From positions 1 through 18,978 of the forward strand of contig JAEXFF010000358.1 in NCBI GenBank assembly GCA_023400335.1: a DNA stretch of 18,978 nt. Reading direction: 5' to 3'. The notes beneath the pieces are model-generated. The model was not told the origin of the DNA. It made no database searches and saw only the letters and a program-made list of their open reading frames with translations. The position numbers were made by a program, and so were the translations under genes. This DNA is from Bacteroidota bacterium. Its GTDB lineage: Bacteria > Bacteroidota > Bacteroidia > Bacteroidales > Marinifilaceae. Shown here in pieces: positions 7,467 to 14,173 of this stretch. The stretch's first letter is position 1; the number at the start of each line of letters is the position of its first letter.

Positions 7467-9104
7467 ATGAAATGTTTTTATCGGTATCGTATCATTGCTT
7501 TGTTTTTGTTTAATCATTTGTTATTAATCTCCTTATCGGCACAAACGAATGAGAATATTGCCCCCCTTCATATTCCTCTTTTGCTAAGCGGAAATTTCGG
7601 GGAATTAAGGGCTACTCACCTTCATTCCGGAGTAGATATAAAGACAAAGGGGATTGTAGGATTACCCGTACTTTGTGTGAATGATGGTAAAGTAGTTCGG
7701 GTAAAGGTGTCAGCTACCGGTTATGGAAATGCCCTCTATATAGAACATCCGGATGGAACAACAACAGTATACGGACATTTACAAAGATTTAACCGGCAGA
7801 TAACAGAAGCGGTAAGACGGATTCAATATGCAACGGAAAGCTTTGAAATAGATGAAGATATGTCGGGACATAAACTGTTTTTCCGTAAAGGGGATACAGT
7901 CGCTTATAGCGGAAATACAGGATCGTCCGGAGGTCCGCATTTACATTTTGAATACCGCAATACTGTTTCCGAACATACCCTGAATCCATTGCATTATCTG
8001 AAAGTTAAAGATAATATAGCTCCCCGTATACGCACTCTTTATATATATGGTATAGATCAGCAAGGACGGGTAAAGATTTTAAAAAGGTGCGAAGTGAAAA
8101 ATCTGGGAAATAATCGGTGCGTCGTAGCAAAAATGCAGCTGCCTGCCGGAAAAATCGGAATCGGGTTGTATATAACGGATGCGATGAATGATTCCTGGAA
8201 TAAATTAGGGGTTTATGCTTTGGCTATCCGCGTGAACGGGGAGGAAAAGTTCGGGCTGAAAGTAGACTCTGCAGCTTTCGGTCAGGGAAGTTTAGTTAAT
8301 GGATTGAAAGATTTCCGGCTCTACCGCGAGCGTCATGAGACGGTTTACCGGTGCTTCGGAAACCATCTTCCGGATTTAATGGGGGTAAAACTGGAGGGAG
8401 ATGGATCTATCTTTTTGCAAAAAGGAGAAGTCGTAAATTTTGAAATAACAGCAGCTGACGTTTACGGAAATACAACCCGGCTGAGCTTTCAGCTGACTGG
8501 AGGGAATGAAAGGAAGGAAGAAACGGCAACGGTATTGCCGGTCGGCCGGCCTCAACTGTTAAAAGCCGGCAATTATACTTTGGAATTAGCAGCTAAATCT
8601 TTGTTTAATGCTGTCGACCGGATTCAGCTGATAGATTCCGCCGGTTGTTTTGTTACTTCTTATCGGGAGGAACCTTTATATCAGAAAGCCCGTTTGCATG
8701 TGAAGGGGGAGTTCGGGGAAAAGGCCGTAATCTGCCGTATAAAGGAGAAAGGAGACCCCGAAGCCTGTGTCACAAAACGGGACAGTTCAGGATTGTATTC
8801 TTTGGTAAACTTTTTAGGGAAATATAGGGTAACCGAGGATACTTGTCCGCCGGAAATTGAATATTTAGGTGTGATGGGAAGTGGGGTAAAGTTTAAAATC
8901 CGGGATAAACTTTCGGGTATACAATTTTATCGGGTGGAGGTAAATGGCCGTTGGTGTTTGTTTGAGTACGATGCAAAGAGCGGGATCCTGAGTGGCCGTA
9001 AAAATGAACCTGCTTTCGCGAGGGGGCAGTCTAATCAATTGGTGATAAAAGTGACGGACCGGGTAGGGAATTCTACTTTAAAGCGATTCTTCATCAGGAT
9101 TTGA
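7467..9104 (+). CDS. Secreted M23-family metallopeptidase
   Basis: The 545-residue protein has a signal peptide (hydrophobic 9-23, likely cleaved after SLSA at 25). A LytM/M23 peptidase domain covers about residues 30-175. Zinc and catalytic residues are visible as HSGVD (53-57), YGHL (102-105) and HLHFE (158-162), so all four classical metal/active-site positions are present. The domain has an insertion at about 107-140 between the YGHL and GDTVAYSGNTG segments. The C-terminal two-thirds are beta-rich, with an Ig-like end (DKLSGIQFYRVEVNGRW, LVIKVTDRVGNSTLKRFFI). It should act on peptidoglycan cross-links in the periplasm, or regulate such enzymes. The start is an ATG placed directly before the charged-hydrophobic signal sequence. 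The next gene starts 97 bp later. Confidence 0.92.
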   Translation: MKCFYRYRIIALFLFNHLLLISLSAQTNENIAPLHIPLLLSGNFGELRATHLHSGVDIKTKGIVGLPVLCVNDGKVVRVKVSATGYGNALYIEHPDGTTTVYGHLQRFNRQITEAVRRIQYATESFEIDEDMSGHKLFFRKGDTVAYSGNTGSSGGPHLHFEYRNTVSEHTLNPLHYLKVKDNIAPRIRTLYIYGIDQQGRVKILKRCEVKNLGNNRCVVAKMQLPAGKIGIGLYITDAMNDSWNKLGVYALAIRVNGEEKFGLKVDSAAFGQGSLVNGLKDFRLYRERHETVYRCFGNHLPDLMGVKLEGDGSIFLQKGEVVNFEITAADVYGNTTRLSFQLTGGNERKEETATVLPVGRPQLLKAGNYTLELAAKSLFNAVDRIQLIDSAGCFVTSYREEPLYQKARLHVKGEFGEKAVICRIKEKGDPEACVTKRDSSGLYSLVNFLGKYRVTEDTCPPEIEYLGVMGSGVKFKIRDKLSGIQFYRVEVNGRWCLFEYDAKSGILSGRKNEPAFARGQSNQLVIKVTDRVGNSTLKRFFIRI

Positions 9105-9174
9105 TTCAGAAAAGAATGAATGGTTAAAGGAAATACCTCCTGTTTTCCAGTTTAAATATATATTTTTAATTTTA

Positions 9175-9182
9175 TAACTTTA
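9175..9182 (+). promoter_or_regulatory. Possible -7 box of the small TPR gene
   Basis: TAACTTTA differs from TAnnTTTG only at the last base and lies 19 bp before the ATG at 9201. No TTG is found at the right distance, so this is a weak call. Confidence 0.3.
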
Positions 9183-9200
9183 TCAGTTTAGATTTAAATT

Positions 9201-9467
9201 ATGGATGAAAAGATAGAAAGATGGGTGGCTGAGGGCCGGATTACTGAAGCTCTTGCTGAACTGGAAAAATATCCTGACAGTCAGCAAGGAGAAGCGTGGC
9301 TGATGTATACAGGGGAATTATGTTATCGGTTGGGAAAAAGTACAGATGCTTTGAATAAATTTAATGCTGTACTCCGCTTAAATCCGGAAAATGAAAAAGC
9401 CAGGGCTTATGTCGAGATGATAAACGGTGTGCTTGACTTTTTTTGTAAGGATTTACTCAATCCCTGA
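9201..9467 (+). CDS. Small TPR-repeat protein
   Basis: This 88-residue protein, with no signal peptide, consists of helix pairs of the tetratricopeptide type. A degenerate first repeat (EKIERWVAEGRITEALAELEKY) is followed by a clear one (AWLMYTGELCYRLGKSTDALN, then ALNKFNAVLRLNPENEKARAY). It ends FFCKDLLNP, an ending I recognise from Bacteroidales homologues. It is probably a cytoplasmic protein-protein adaptor; no partner can be named. The stop codon lies within a hairpin that starts at 9453. Confidence 0.8.
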   Translation: MDEKIERWVAEGRITEALAELEKYPDSQQGEAWLMYTGELCYRLGKSTDALNKFNAVLRLNPENEKARAYVEMINGVLDFFCKDLLNP

Positions 9468-9501
9468 CAGCTTTGGGTGTAGGCTGTACTCAGGGAGTAA
9501 A
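9453..9501 (+). repeat. Long imperfect hairpin over the end of the TPR gene
   Basis: TTTAC...TCCCTGA.CAGC (from 9453; TCCCTGACAGC at 9461-9471) can pair with GCTG.TCAGGGAGTAAA (9483-9501). The loop is about 11 nt, with small internal bulges. It includes the TGA stop at 9465. There is no U-run after it, so it is not a standard terminator. It may protect the 3' end or mark a processing site. The right arm overlaps a perfect 15-bp palindrome GAGTAAAATTTACTC (9495-9509). Confidence 0.5.
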
Positions 9502-9526
9502 ATTTACTCTGCTGTGTATTTTCCGG

Positions 9527-9573
9527 TTTATAGAAAATTCGAAGTTTATCTACGGTGAAAATTTTTCTATAAA
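9527..9573. promoter_or_regulatory. 11-bp inverted repeat abutting the regulator start codon
   Basis: TTTATAGAAAA (9527-9537) and TTTTCTATAAA (9563-9573) are perfect inverted copies separated by 25 nt. The right copy ends one base before the ATG at 9574. As DNA it could be an operator. As RNA it would hide the ribosome-binding region. No TAnnTTTG box was found nearby. Confidence 0.5.
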
Positions 9574-11223
9574 ATGAGAATTTTGGGTGTGTGTTTTATA
9601 ACGTATTGTATATGGAGTTGCTCTCAGGACGATTACCGTGCCGTATTACAAAAAGCAGAGCAATGTATGGAAACAAAACCGGATAGTGCTCTGAGTTTAT
9701 TGGAAACAATAGATACTCGTCGGCTTACTTCCCGGGAAAATGCTTGCTATGCCTTATTGTACACTCAGGCGTTGGATAAAAATAATAAAGTTATACGAAA
9801 TGATTCTTTAATTCGTATTGCAGTTAATTATTATGCCAATCATCGGGATGCATTGCGATTGGCAAAGGCTAAATATTATCTGGGCTGTTATTATATGAGT
9901 GACGGACAAAAAGAAAATGCGATTAAAGTATTTTTAGACGCAGAAAAAATTGCTCTTCCGATTGAAGCAAATAATTTGTTAGGACTCATCTATAACCGGA
10001 TTGCAATTTTACAGGAAAATCAATTTCGTATTATGCAGGCTCAGGAATCTTTTTCTCTTTCTGCCTATTATTTTCACAGAGCTAATAACCTAAAAAATGA
10101 GAATATCGCGCTTTTAGGAAAAGGAAATATTTTTCGGTATACTAAACAATACGATAGTTGTATTTATTATTTAGATAAAGCTTTATGGATGGCGCAAATT
10201 AGAAAAGATACTTCTTTATTGGCTTTAACTCATAATTATAAAGGGAATGTATACATTTCTCAGGGCTATACCAGTATTGCAAAGCAAGAAGCCCTGGAAG
10301 CTCTGCGGTTGTTGGGAGAGAAGGCCTGTTCGGATTATTATGTTTTATTGGGTGATATTTATTTACAGGAAAATAAATTGGATAGCGCAGAATACTATAT
10401 AGTAAAGTGTTTGGATAACACTCGAAAAGAAGAAAATAAAGCAGGCGTATGCGCCCGTCTACAGAAAGTTAATGAAAAAAGAAAAAATTTTTCTTTAGCT
10501 TTATTTTATGCTAAACAAGTAAACGCTTTGATCGATTCAATGCATAAGGATTTTAAAAAGAAATCGGTATTGGAATTTGAGCAAAAATATCGCTATAAGC
10601 AGTTACAGAGCGAGGCCGCTTTATTAAAAGCAAAACAGGCCTGGTTGTGGATGGTGGTAATTAGTCTGGGAGCTTTTATGGTTGTAATCATTGCTTTATA
10701 TCAATATATTGCAGACAAGCGTAAAAAAGAACTGATAAAATACAGATTGCGTTTGGAAACCTTTGAGCATAAATTGACAATACAGGAGTGTACTTTACTG
10801 CAACTGAGCGGGAGAGATCAGAAATTAAAAGAAATTGTACAGCGGCAGATAGAAGTTACGAAAAAAATTATTGTGGCCACAACATTAAACGGAAGACAAG
10901 ATCTGGACTATAAAAAGATACTGACTGATTTATTGGCGGTTAAAAAATGGGATGAATTTTGTGAGGGAATAAATATTTTATATGATGGGTTTGTGGAGGA
11001 ATTAAAGAGAAATTATCCGATGTTGACGAATACGGATATAAAACTTTGTTGTTTGGCCTGTGCCGGATTTACAACCAAAGAGATAGCTTCGTTTATGCAG
11101 GTAACGGATTGTACTGTCAATAACCGGCGTTGTGAAATAATGAAGAAAATTCACAATAACCGTAAACTTAAATTTAAAGATTTTATAAAAGAAATAGCCG
11201 GTAAATGCTCTGCTCACCTCTAA
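9574..11223 (+). CDS. Membrane-tethered TPR / LuxR-type HTH regulator
   Basis: The 549-residue protein starts with a short signal ending CIWSC (Cys16), a weak lipobox, or alternatively an uncleaved anchor. Residues 20-330 form TPR-like helix pairs (for example AKYYLGCYYMSDGQKENAIKVF and YYVLLGDIYLQENKLDSAEYY) expected in the periplasm. A transmembrane helix lies at about 356-377 (AWLWMVVISLGAFMVVIIAL). A basic coiled coil leads into the C-terminal part. There LTNTDIKLCCLACAGFTTKE followed by IASFMQVTDCTVNNRR (about 484-525) has the pattern of a LuxR/GerE HTH. This is the Bacteroidetes one-component type in which periplasmic sensing is joined to DNA binding. The gene is AT-richer than the ribosomal genes. 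A DUF3244 gene follows at 151 bp and is a reasonable target or signal partner. Confidence 0.85.
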   Translation: MRILGVCFITYCIWSCSQDDYRAVLQKAEQCMETKPDSALSLLETIDTRRLTSRENACYALLYTQALDKNNKVIRNDSLIRIAVNYYANHRDALRLAKAKYYLGCYYMSDGQKENAIKVFLDAEKIALPIEANNLLGLIYNRIAILQENQFRIMQAQESFSLSAYYFHRANNLKNENIALLGKGNIFRYTKQYDSCIYYLDKALWMAQIRKDTSLLALTHNYKGNVYISQGYTSIAKQEALEALRLLGEKACSDYYVLLGDIYLQENKLDSAEYYIVKCLDNTRKEENKAGVCARLQKVNEKRKNFSLALFYAKQVNALIDSMHKDFKKKSVLEFEQKYRYKQLQSEAALLKAKQAWLWMVVISLGAFMVVIIALYQYIADKRKKELIKYRLRLETFEHKLTIQECTLLQLSGRDQKLKEIVQRQIEVTKKIIVATTLNGRQDLDYKKILTDLLAVKKWDEFCEGINILYDGFVEELKRNYPMLTNTDIKLCCLACAGFTTKEIASFMQVTDCTVNNRRCEIMKKIHNNRKLKFKDFIKEIAGKCSAHL

Positions 11224-11374
11224 TATTTGGCATTCCCTTTTTTTCAAAAACGATGTCCTGTTTAAAATAAACCTGATTTAGTATTACATTTTTTTATAAT
11301 TGATAATTATTTTATTCATAATATATGATATTATCAAATTTTTTTTTAATTTCAGGCAGCAAAATTTAAATTTT

Positions 11375-11782
11375 ATGGCTATGAAAAAAATTGTATTGTT
11401 AGTATTATTTAGTTGTTTAATAGTAGGGAGTTATGCTAAAGATGACTATGATCCTGCTGATAGTGATTATTGGATTATCGTCTATCCTGAGCGACCAATG
11501 GCAACAGATCAGGCTCCTGTTCCGGTAACTGTTACCAAAACTTTTTCTGATATTTCGGTGATGTTTCTGGTAGAAATGGATGAAGTATTAATTGAATTTT
11601 TAGACAGCAAAGATATGGTTGTATTGAAAAAAGTTGTAAAAGGGGATCCGCTTCATCCTGTAGAAATTAATATTGAAAATTTGCCCAATGGAACTTATAC
11701 CATCCGTTTTACGGAAATTAAGGAAACCGATAGTACTTATACCGGTAGTTTTGATATATGTGAGAGTGCAGAACAGGAGTGA
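11375..11782 (+). CDS. Small secreted DUF3244-like protein
   Basis: From the ATG at 11375 (or 11381, MKKIVLL) the product is 135 or 133 residues. The frame upstream of 11375 is AT-rich and not protein-like, so a longer TTG start is rejected. A signal peptide (KKIVLLVLFSCLIVGSYA) is followed by a mature domain of about 110 residues rich in beta strands: VPVTVTKTFSDISVMFLVEM, EVLIEFLDSKDMVVLKKVV, VEINIENLPNGTYTIRFTEI and STYTGSFDI. The 'lpnGtYtIrF...G.F.I' ending is typical of DUF3244, a Bacteroidetes family with an Ig-like fold and no known activity. Tandem terminators follow at once. It probably depends on the TPR/HTH regulator immediately upstream. Confidence 0.78.
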   Translation: MAMKKIVLLVLFSCLIVGSYAKDDYDPADSDYWIIVYPERPMATDQAPVPVTVTKTFSDISVMFLVEMDEVLIEFLDSKDMVVLKKVVKGDPLHPVEINIENLPNGTYTIRFTEIKETDSTYTGSFDICESAEQE

Positions 11783-11809
11783 ATGATATAAATTAGACGT
11801 AAAGGGATA

Positions 11810-11839
11810 GAGGCCTTATAAATAAAGGCCTCTTTTTTT
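11810..11839 (+). terminator. Intrinsic terminator 1 after the DUF3244 gene
   Basis: A perfect 8-bp stem GAGGCCTT (11810-11817) / AAGGCCTC (11825-11832) is followed by seven T residues. Confidence 0.9.
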
Positions 11840-11846
11840 AATGAGG

Positions 11847-11884
11847 AAAAGGCCGATAAATTACTTATCGGCCTTTTCTTTTTT
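11847..11884 (+). terminator. Intrinsic terminator 2, in tandem
   Basis: A perfect 13-bp stem AAAAGGCCGATAA (11847-11859) / TTATCGGCCTTTT (11865-11877) with loop ATTAC is followed by C and six T residues. It lies eight bases after the first terminator, giving a double stop before the gene-poor region. Confidence 0.9.
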
Positions 11885-12334
11885 ATGGGGTAATATATTA
11901 TGTTTATTACACAAGAAGAGTACTTTTGCAAAATTAAATTTATTAGGTGCCCATTTGCAGAAAAGAATCCGGATATATATTATTCTCAATCCGGATCAAT
12001 TTAGAGGGGTCGTGCAGATACTCCGGAGGGGGTGTGATAAATTTTAAAAAATGACGATTGATAGTCTGTGGATTACAAAATGAGGTGTGATAATTGTTTT
12101 TAAATTGATCTATCCTATTTGCAATATTTCCATTTACCTTTATTCTCTACCAAAATTGACGCATTATTAGAGGGATTTAGTTACATTGTAAGTAATATTA
12201 AGAGAATATTACAATATTAGGTATTTGCTTAAGTGAACTGTAGCAGCATATCTGCTATTTAGATTTTTCATTGCCGGAATCCCCCTTAAAAAACTTTAAA
12301 TATTGGATTGAAATCCTTATCAGTCCGGTACGTT

Positions 12335-12366
12335 TTGAATTTAAAAAAACGACAGTTTTATATTTG
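12335..12366 (+). promoter_or_regulatory. Promoter inside the gap, before a tiny ORF
   Basis: TTG (12335-12337), a 21-bp spacer and TATATTTG (12359-12366) match the Bacteroidetes consensus exactly. RNA would begin near 12373. Only a short ORF lies just downstream, and the next real gene starts 330 nt later. Confidence 0.6.
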
Positions 12367-12405
12367 TTTGGATACTTAATGTGTAAAATGTATGGGGGTA
12401 GAGAG

Positions 12406-12465
12406 ATGGAAGATAAGCTATGGGAAAAGGTTTTTCTTTTTTTTAATTCCATAAAAACAGGATAA
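12406..12465 (+). CDS. Possible 19-residue small protein
   Basis: ATG GAA GAT to TAA encodes MEDKLWEKVFLFFNSIKTG, a short amphipathic helix with a hydrophobic VFLFF core. It is preceded by the purine-rich GGGGGTAGAGAG. An in-frame ATG at 12379 would give 28 residues but lies almost at the predicted RNA start. The evidence is a matching promoter and an acceptable start only; chance occurrence is quite possible. Confidence 0.25.
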   Translation: MEDKLWEKVFLFFNSIKTG

Positions 12466-12695
12466 TGTACATAATTTTGTATTTGTTAATTTATCATGCT
12501 TTGAATATAAAATTAGTGAAATACTGTTAATTATTTTATGTATATTAACAATACATATTTATATTTTAACTAAAAGAGACATTTTTACGCATTACAACAA
12601 GTGTTCTATAACAAAATTAAACTTTTAGTTTTATTCATACAGTGAAAACATTGTGTGTGTGACTGTTTAATTCCTATATAAAAATTCTTTTTGTT

Positions 12696-13193
12696 ATGAA
12701 CGCTAAAATGTTGTTGATCCATTATCCTTATGGATTAAGGGTAGTACGTGTAAAAAGTTTAAGTGAAAATTTTATTATTACAAAGTTGAATGAGCATGAT
12801 TATGAAGCTAAGAGTAGATGGAACGAATATGTGACGGTTCCCTATGATTCGAAGGATTATAAAATTGTTTTGCATCCGCTGTCTCATTTGAATAAACCTT
12901 TGAAAGTGAAGGATGTAGAAGTGAAAGCATCAGACCTGATCTGTAAAATTATTGCTGAAAGTATGAGCTTGTCATTGGAAGGTGAGGATACTTCGTGGAT
13001 TATCGGAGCAATTGCCGGTTATTTTGAAGATTCGGCAAATTGTATCTTTTCGAATGAGATTATGCGCCGGGTTTATTATATTTTGCTGACGCTTCATTTT
13101 GATATTACGGGTTTGATCAGGAAAAACGAAGCGATGAGTGTAGGAGATTTGAAATATGATCCTTATGAATTCGAACCGGTGTTGATAGAATAA
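12696..13193 (+). CDS. Hypothetical protein, 165 residues
   Basis: I do not recognise the family with certainty. The protein is soluble, with no signal or membrane segment. The N-terminal half is beta-like (MLLIHYPYGLRVVRVKSL, YVTVPYDSKDYKIVLHPLSH). The C-terminal half is helical, with VYYILLTLHFDITGLIRKNE (about residues 125-144) and then LKYDPYEFEPV. The 'LHPLSxL ... LHFDxxGLI' layout faintly recalls small proteins of Bacteroidetes phages and conjugative elements, but no integrase or phage gene is adjacent apart from the housekeeping-type recombinase 1 kb away. The gene is AT-rich like its surroundings. It may share the transcript from 12335-12366. The length of the frame and its clean ATG support it being real. 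Confidence 0.65.
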   Translation: MNAKMLLIHYPYGLRVVRVKSLSENFIITKLNEHDYEAKSRWNEYVTVPYDSKDYKIVLHPLSHLNKPLKVKDVEVKASDLICKIIAESMSLSLEGEDTSWIIGAIAGYFEDSANCIFSNEIMRRVYYILLTLHFDITGLIRKNEAMSVGDLKYDPYEFEPVLIE

Positions 13194-13594
13194 TTTCTTC
13201 GGATGTTATTACAGTATTAATGGGTAAATGTTTAATTGTTCAAGTGTGGAAGGGGTTTTCTGTGGGAAGAAGGAGGAGAAAGGTATATTCCGTACACGTT
13301 TTTATTTAAAATGGTTGGGCAGAATCAGGTATCGGGAAGTAGAAACATTTTTAAATCAGGGCTCCAATGAGGGGGAGGATACCGTAGGTAGGGAGGATGG
13401 GATAATGAAGGATCCGTTTCGGTTACTAGGTTTGATCACATTTCTTCCTCTCTGGGGCACCTGGCCTTTAAATTCTGTTCCCCTTCCGCATTTAAACATT
13501 TAAACATTTATACTCTTCTCTATTTTCACGATTGAACACTTTCCCGTTTAAACATTTTCTTATTTCGGAATTTCTGAAATTAGAAAAAAAAATT
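13194..13594. other. Gap before rpsU with low-complexity repeats
   Basis: A 91-codon open frame at 13228-13503 has no recognisable family, no promoter and an unlikely composition, and it ends in repeat sequence; I take it as non-coding. CATTTAAA-type units repeat at 13489-13510 and again as GTTTAAACATTTT near 13546-13558. Their reverse complement resembles AAATGTTTAATTGTT at 13224-13238, so the gap is framed by related inverted words. Confidence 0.4.
13489..13510. repeat. Short tandem repeat of CATTTAAA units
   Basis: Two and a half copies of CATTTAAA stand in direct succession, with a diverged further copy (TTTAAACATTTT) 40 bp downstream. It is non-coding filler of a kind common in Bacteroidetes spacers. 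Confidence 0.6.
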
Positions 13595-13602
13595 TACCTT
13601 TG
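13595..13602 (+). promoter_or_regulatory. -7 box of the rpsU promoter
   Basis: TACCTTTG matches TAnnTTTG. TTTCTG about 20 bp upstream is a weak -33 element. RNA should start near 13609, giving rpsU a leader of some 235 nt. Confidence 0.6.
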
Positions 13603-13608
13603 TCACTC

Positions 13609-13845
13609 TGTTTTTGAAAATATAATATATTATAAATCAATCCGCTTTGAAAGGAGGTGGGCTTATTCCGGGGAAATATAGATAATTAAACAGGATATTA
13701 TGTCCAGGAAGAGTTTCTGCTGTGAGTTATTCCTATACAGTAGGAAGGGGTTTATAAAAACCGTATCTTCATCTATTCAGGAATAAGTGAAGGGAAGAAT
13801 GGGAGTTGTATATATTATATGTATTATTTATAAAATTGAAAAATC
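13609..13845 (+). promoter_or_regulatory. Long rpsU leader with an orphan Shine-Dalgarno sequence
   Basis: The leader holds GAAAGGAGGTG at 13649-13659, an 11-nt match to the expected anti-SD tail CACCTCCTTTC of 16S rRNA. No ATG, GTG or TTG follows at initiation distance (only ATT CCG... with a stop six codons on). Downstream come small stem-loops: CCTA/TAGG (near 13730-13742), GGTTT/AAAACC (near 13748-13762) and CTTCA.ATTC/GAAT.TGAAG (near 13768-13794). The rpsU start itself has no SD (GAAAAATCATG). The element may serve as a ribosome-binding decoy or sensor for free 30S subunits lacking bS21; this is an inference. Confidence 0.55.
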
Positions 13846-14037
13846 ATGATTATAGTACCTTTAAAAGAAGGCGAGAATATTGAAAGAGCCTTAAAAAAAT
13901 TTAAAAGAAAATTTGAGAAAACCGGAATTGTAAAAGAGCTGAGGGATCGTCAGGCATTTACCAAACCTTCCATCCGGAATCGTCAACAGCATTTAAAAGC
14001 TGTTTATAAGCAGTCTTTGCAAATTGCCGAAGATTAA
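13846..14037 (+). CDS. rpsU: 30S ribosomal protein bS21
   Basis: The 63-residue protein MIIVPLKEGENIERALKKFK and the following RxxxTKPSIRNRQQH-type basic helix are bS21 over the full length. The protein sits near the 3' end of 16S rRNA. In Bacteroidetes ribosomes it helps occlude the anti-Shine-Dalgarno, which fits the SD-free starts seen in most genes here. The gene has its own promoter and a long leader. No clear terminator follows before the xerC promoter. Confidence 0.97.
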   Translation: MIIVPLKEGENIERALKKFKRKFEKTGIVKELRDRQAFTKPSIRNRQQHLKAVYKQSLQIAED

Positions 14038-14055
14038 AAATATAAAAAGCGGGAT

Positions 14056-14086
14056 TTGTTTATTCCGGACGAAAGTTTTATATTTA
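14056..14086 (+). promoter_or_regulatory. Promoter for xerC-hpf
   Basis: TTG (14056-14058), a 20-bp spacer and TATATTTA (14079-14086, one base from consensus) fit a Bacteroidetes promoter. RNA would start about 80 nt before the recombinase ATG. Confidence 0.5.
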
Positions 14087-14173
14087 GGTACGATTTTTGA
14101 AGTCGGAAGCCCTGGATGACCAAAGGAACGGTTGGTTTTCTGAAAAGCTTTTGATTTTTAGTAGTATAAAATT

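Larger units (their letters stand above)
11885..12695. other. Long AT-rich gene-poor gap with promoter-like signals
   Basis: No convincing protein gene covers these 810 bases. A TACTTTTG -7 box (11921-11928) abuts its mirror TAATTTTG on the other strand (11936-11929), forming TTTTGCAAAA at the centre. ATCCGGAT occurs twice (near 11968 and 11991). GGTGTGATAA occurs twice about 50 bp apart (near 12032 and 12083). Small perfect hairpins lie at 12192-12212 (GTAATATT/AATATTAC), 12241-12257 (TAGCAG/CTGCTA) and 12525-12550 (TGTTAAT/ATTAACA). A good promoter at 12335-12366 precedes a 19-codon ORF. It may hold regulatory or small-RNA content. Confidence 0.5.

Noticed and set aside
11841..12047. 68-codon plus-strand frame
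   Set aside because: It runs through the second intrinsic terminator and a promoter-like site, so it is unlikely to be translated.
13228..13503. 91-codon plus-strand frame
   Set aside because: It has odd composition, no promoter, no family resemblance, and ends in a low-complexity repeat.
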